Below, one piece after another: positions 26,782-26,845 of a stretch of DNA of 26,845 nt; position 1 is the first letter of the stretch; every line of letters begins with the position of its first letter. The notes under the pieces were generated by a model that saw only the letters and a list, made by a program, of their open reading frames with translations, was not told the DNA's origin and did not search any database. The DNA comes from a virus. The stretch covers positions 1 to 26,845 of IMG/VR virus record IMGVR_UViG_3300032088_002388; one strand, given 5' to 3'. Made by a program: the position numbers and the translations under genes.

Positions 26782-26845
26782 TCTTTAGTATAAAAGGTAG
26801 ACATAAGAACTCAGCTGCGGTTGAGGAATATGTACAAAATCTATG
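26778..26845 (+). CDS. Possible start of a further gene (TTG start), cut by window edge
   Basis: A TTG at 26778 overlaps the previous stop as TTGA, the same junction used at 9941, and opens a frame to the window end with a basic start (IFSIKGRHKNSAAVEEYVQN). Too short to identify; no good ribosome binding site is seen. Confidence 0.35.
   Translation, partial: MIFSIKGRHKNSAAVEEYVQNL

Overview
This window reads as part of a T4-like (Tevenvirinae-related) marine myovirus genome, most likely one infecting a low-GC oligotrophic marine alphaproteobacterium such as SAR11/Pelagibacter. The phage assignment rests on what is seen: every gene is on the + strand, genes are packed with ATGA/TAATG/GTGA/TTGA overlaps, GC is about one third in sampled lines, octamers matching the T4 late promoter (TATAAATA) occur, and T4-type genes are present (nrdA-nrdB-glutaredoxin, FEN-family RNase H, T4-type lysozyme, SegE-like GIY-YIG protein, GroES-like cochaperonin, RimK-like ATP-grasp). 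The host assignment is inference from composition and gene content.

Layout. (1) 1-2527: small virion/head-type proteins, several with an N-terminal tag like the capsid-targeting sequence of T4 internal proteins. (2) 2578-5997: conserved phage proteins of unknown role leading into a lysis-type block of spanin-like pair (inner-membrane coiled coil plus overlapping lipoprotein), class 3 lipase and a small membrane protein. (3) 6001-9944: nucleotide metabolism (nrdA, nrdB, glutaredoxin) behind a conserved host-type promoter, with small accessory ORFs. (4) 9941-14447: YkgJ-type Cys cluster protein, SegE-like protein, RNase H, a DUF-type replication-region protein, a structured intergenic RNA element with terminator, conserved phage proteins and a PD-(D/E)XK nuclease. 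(5) 14456-18520: HAD phosphatase, SET-domain protein, a tRNA-Ala lying inside an open reading frame, GroES, a RimK-aspartic-protease fusion and the endolysin. (6) 18545-19544: small late protein plus IscU and an A-type Fe-S carrier. (7) 19578-26362: one late operon with two paralogous membrane proteins, CsgF, CsgG, a curlin-like repeat protein, a FecR-domain protein, a second curlin-like protein, two mini-ORFs and a CHASE2-adenylate cyclase. (8) 26386-end: another promoter and small genes.

The most striking content is region 7. A phage appears to carry a complete curli-type secretion channel (CsgG with CsgF), two amyloid-type substrates, and a periplasmic FecR/CHASE2 sensor that makes cAMP, all in one overlapping operon behind a T4-type late promoter. 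Other signals worth a look are: a shared T4-like head-packaging tag on five unrelated proteins, including two enzymes; promoters placed so that six transcripts should start at or within one base of the AUG (leaderless); four near-identical early/middle promoters; an intergenic RNA with an extended Shine-Dalgarno sequence; a tRNA embedded in an ORF; and a GC-rich patch inside the cyclase gene. All functional calls are made by eye from motifs; no database search was run.
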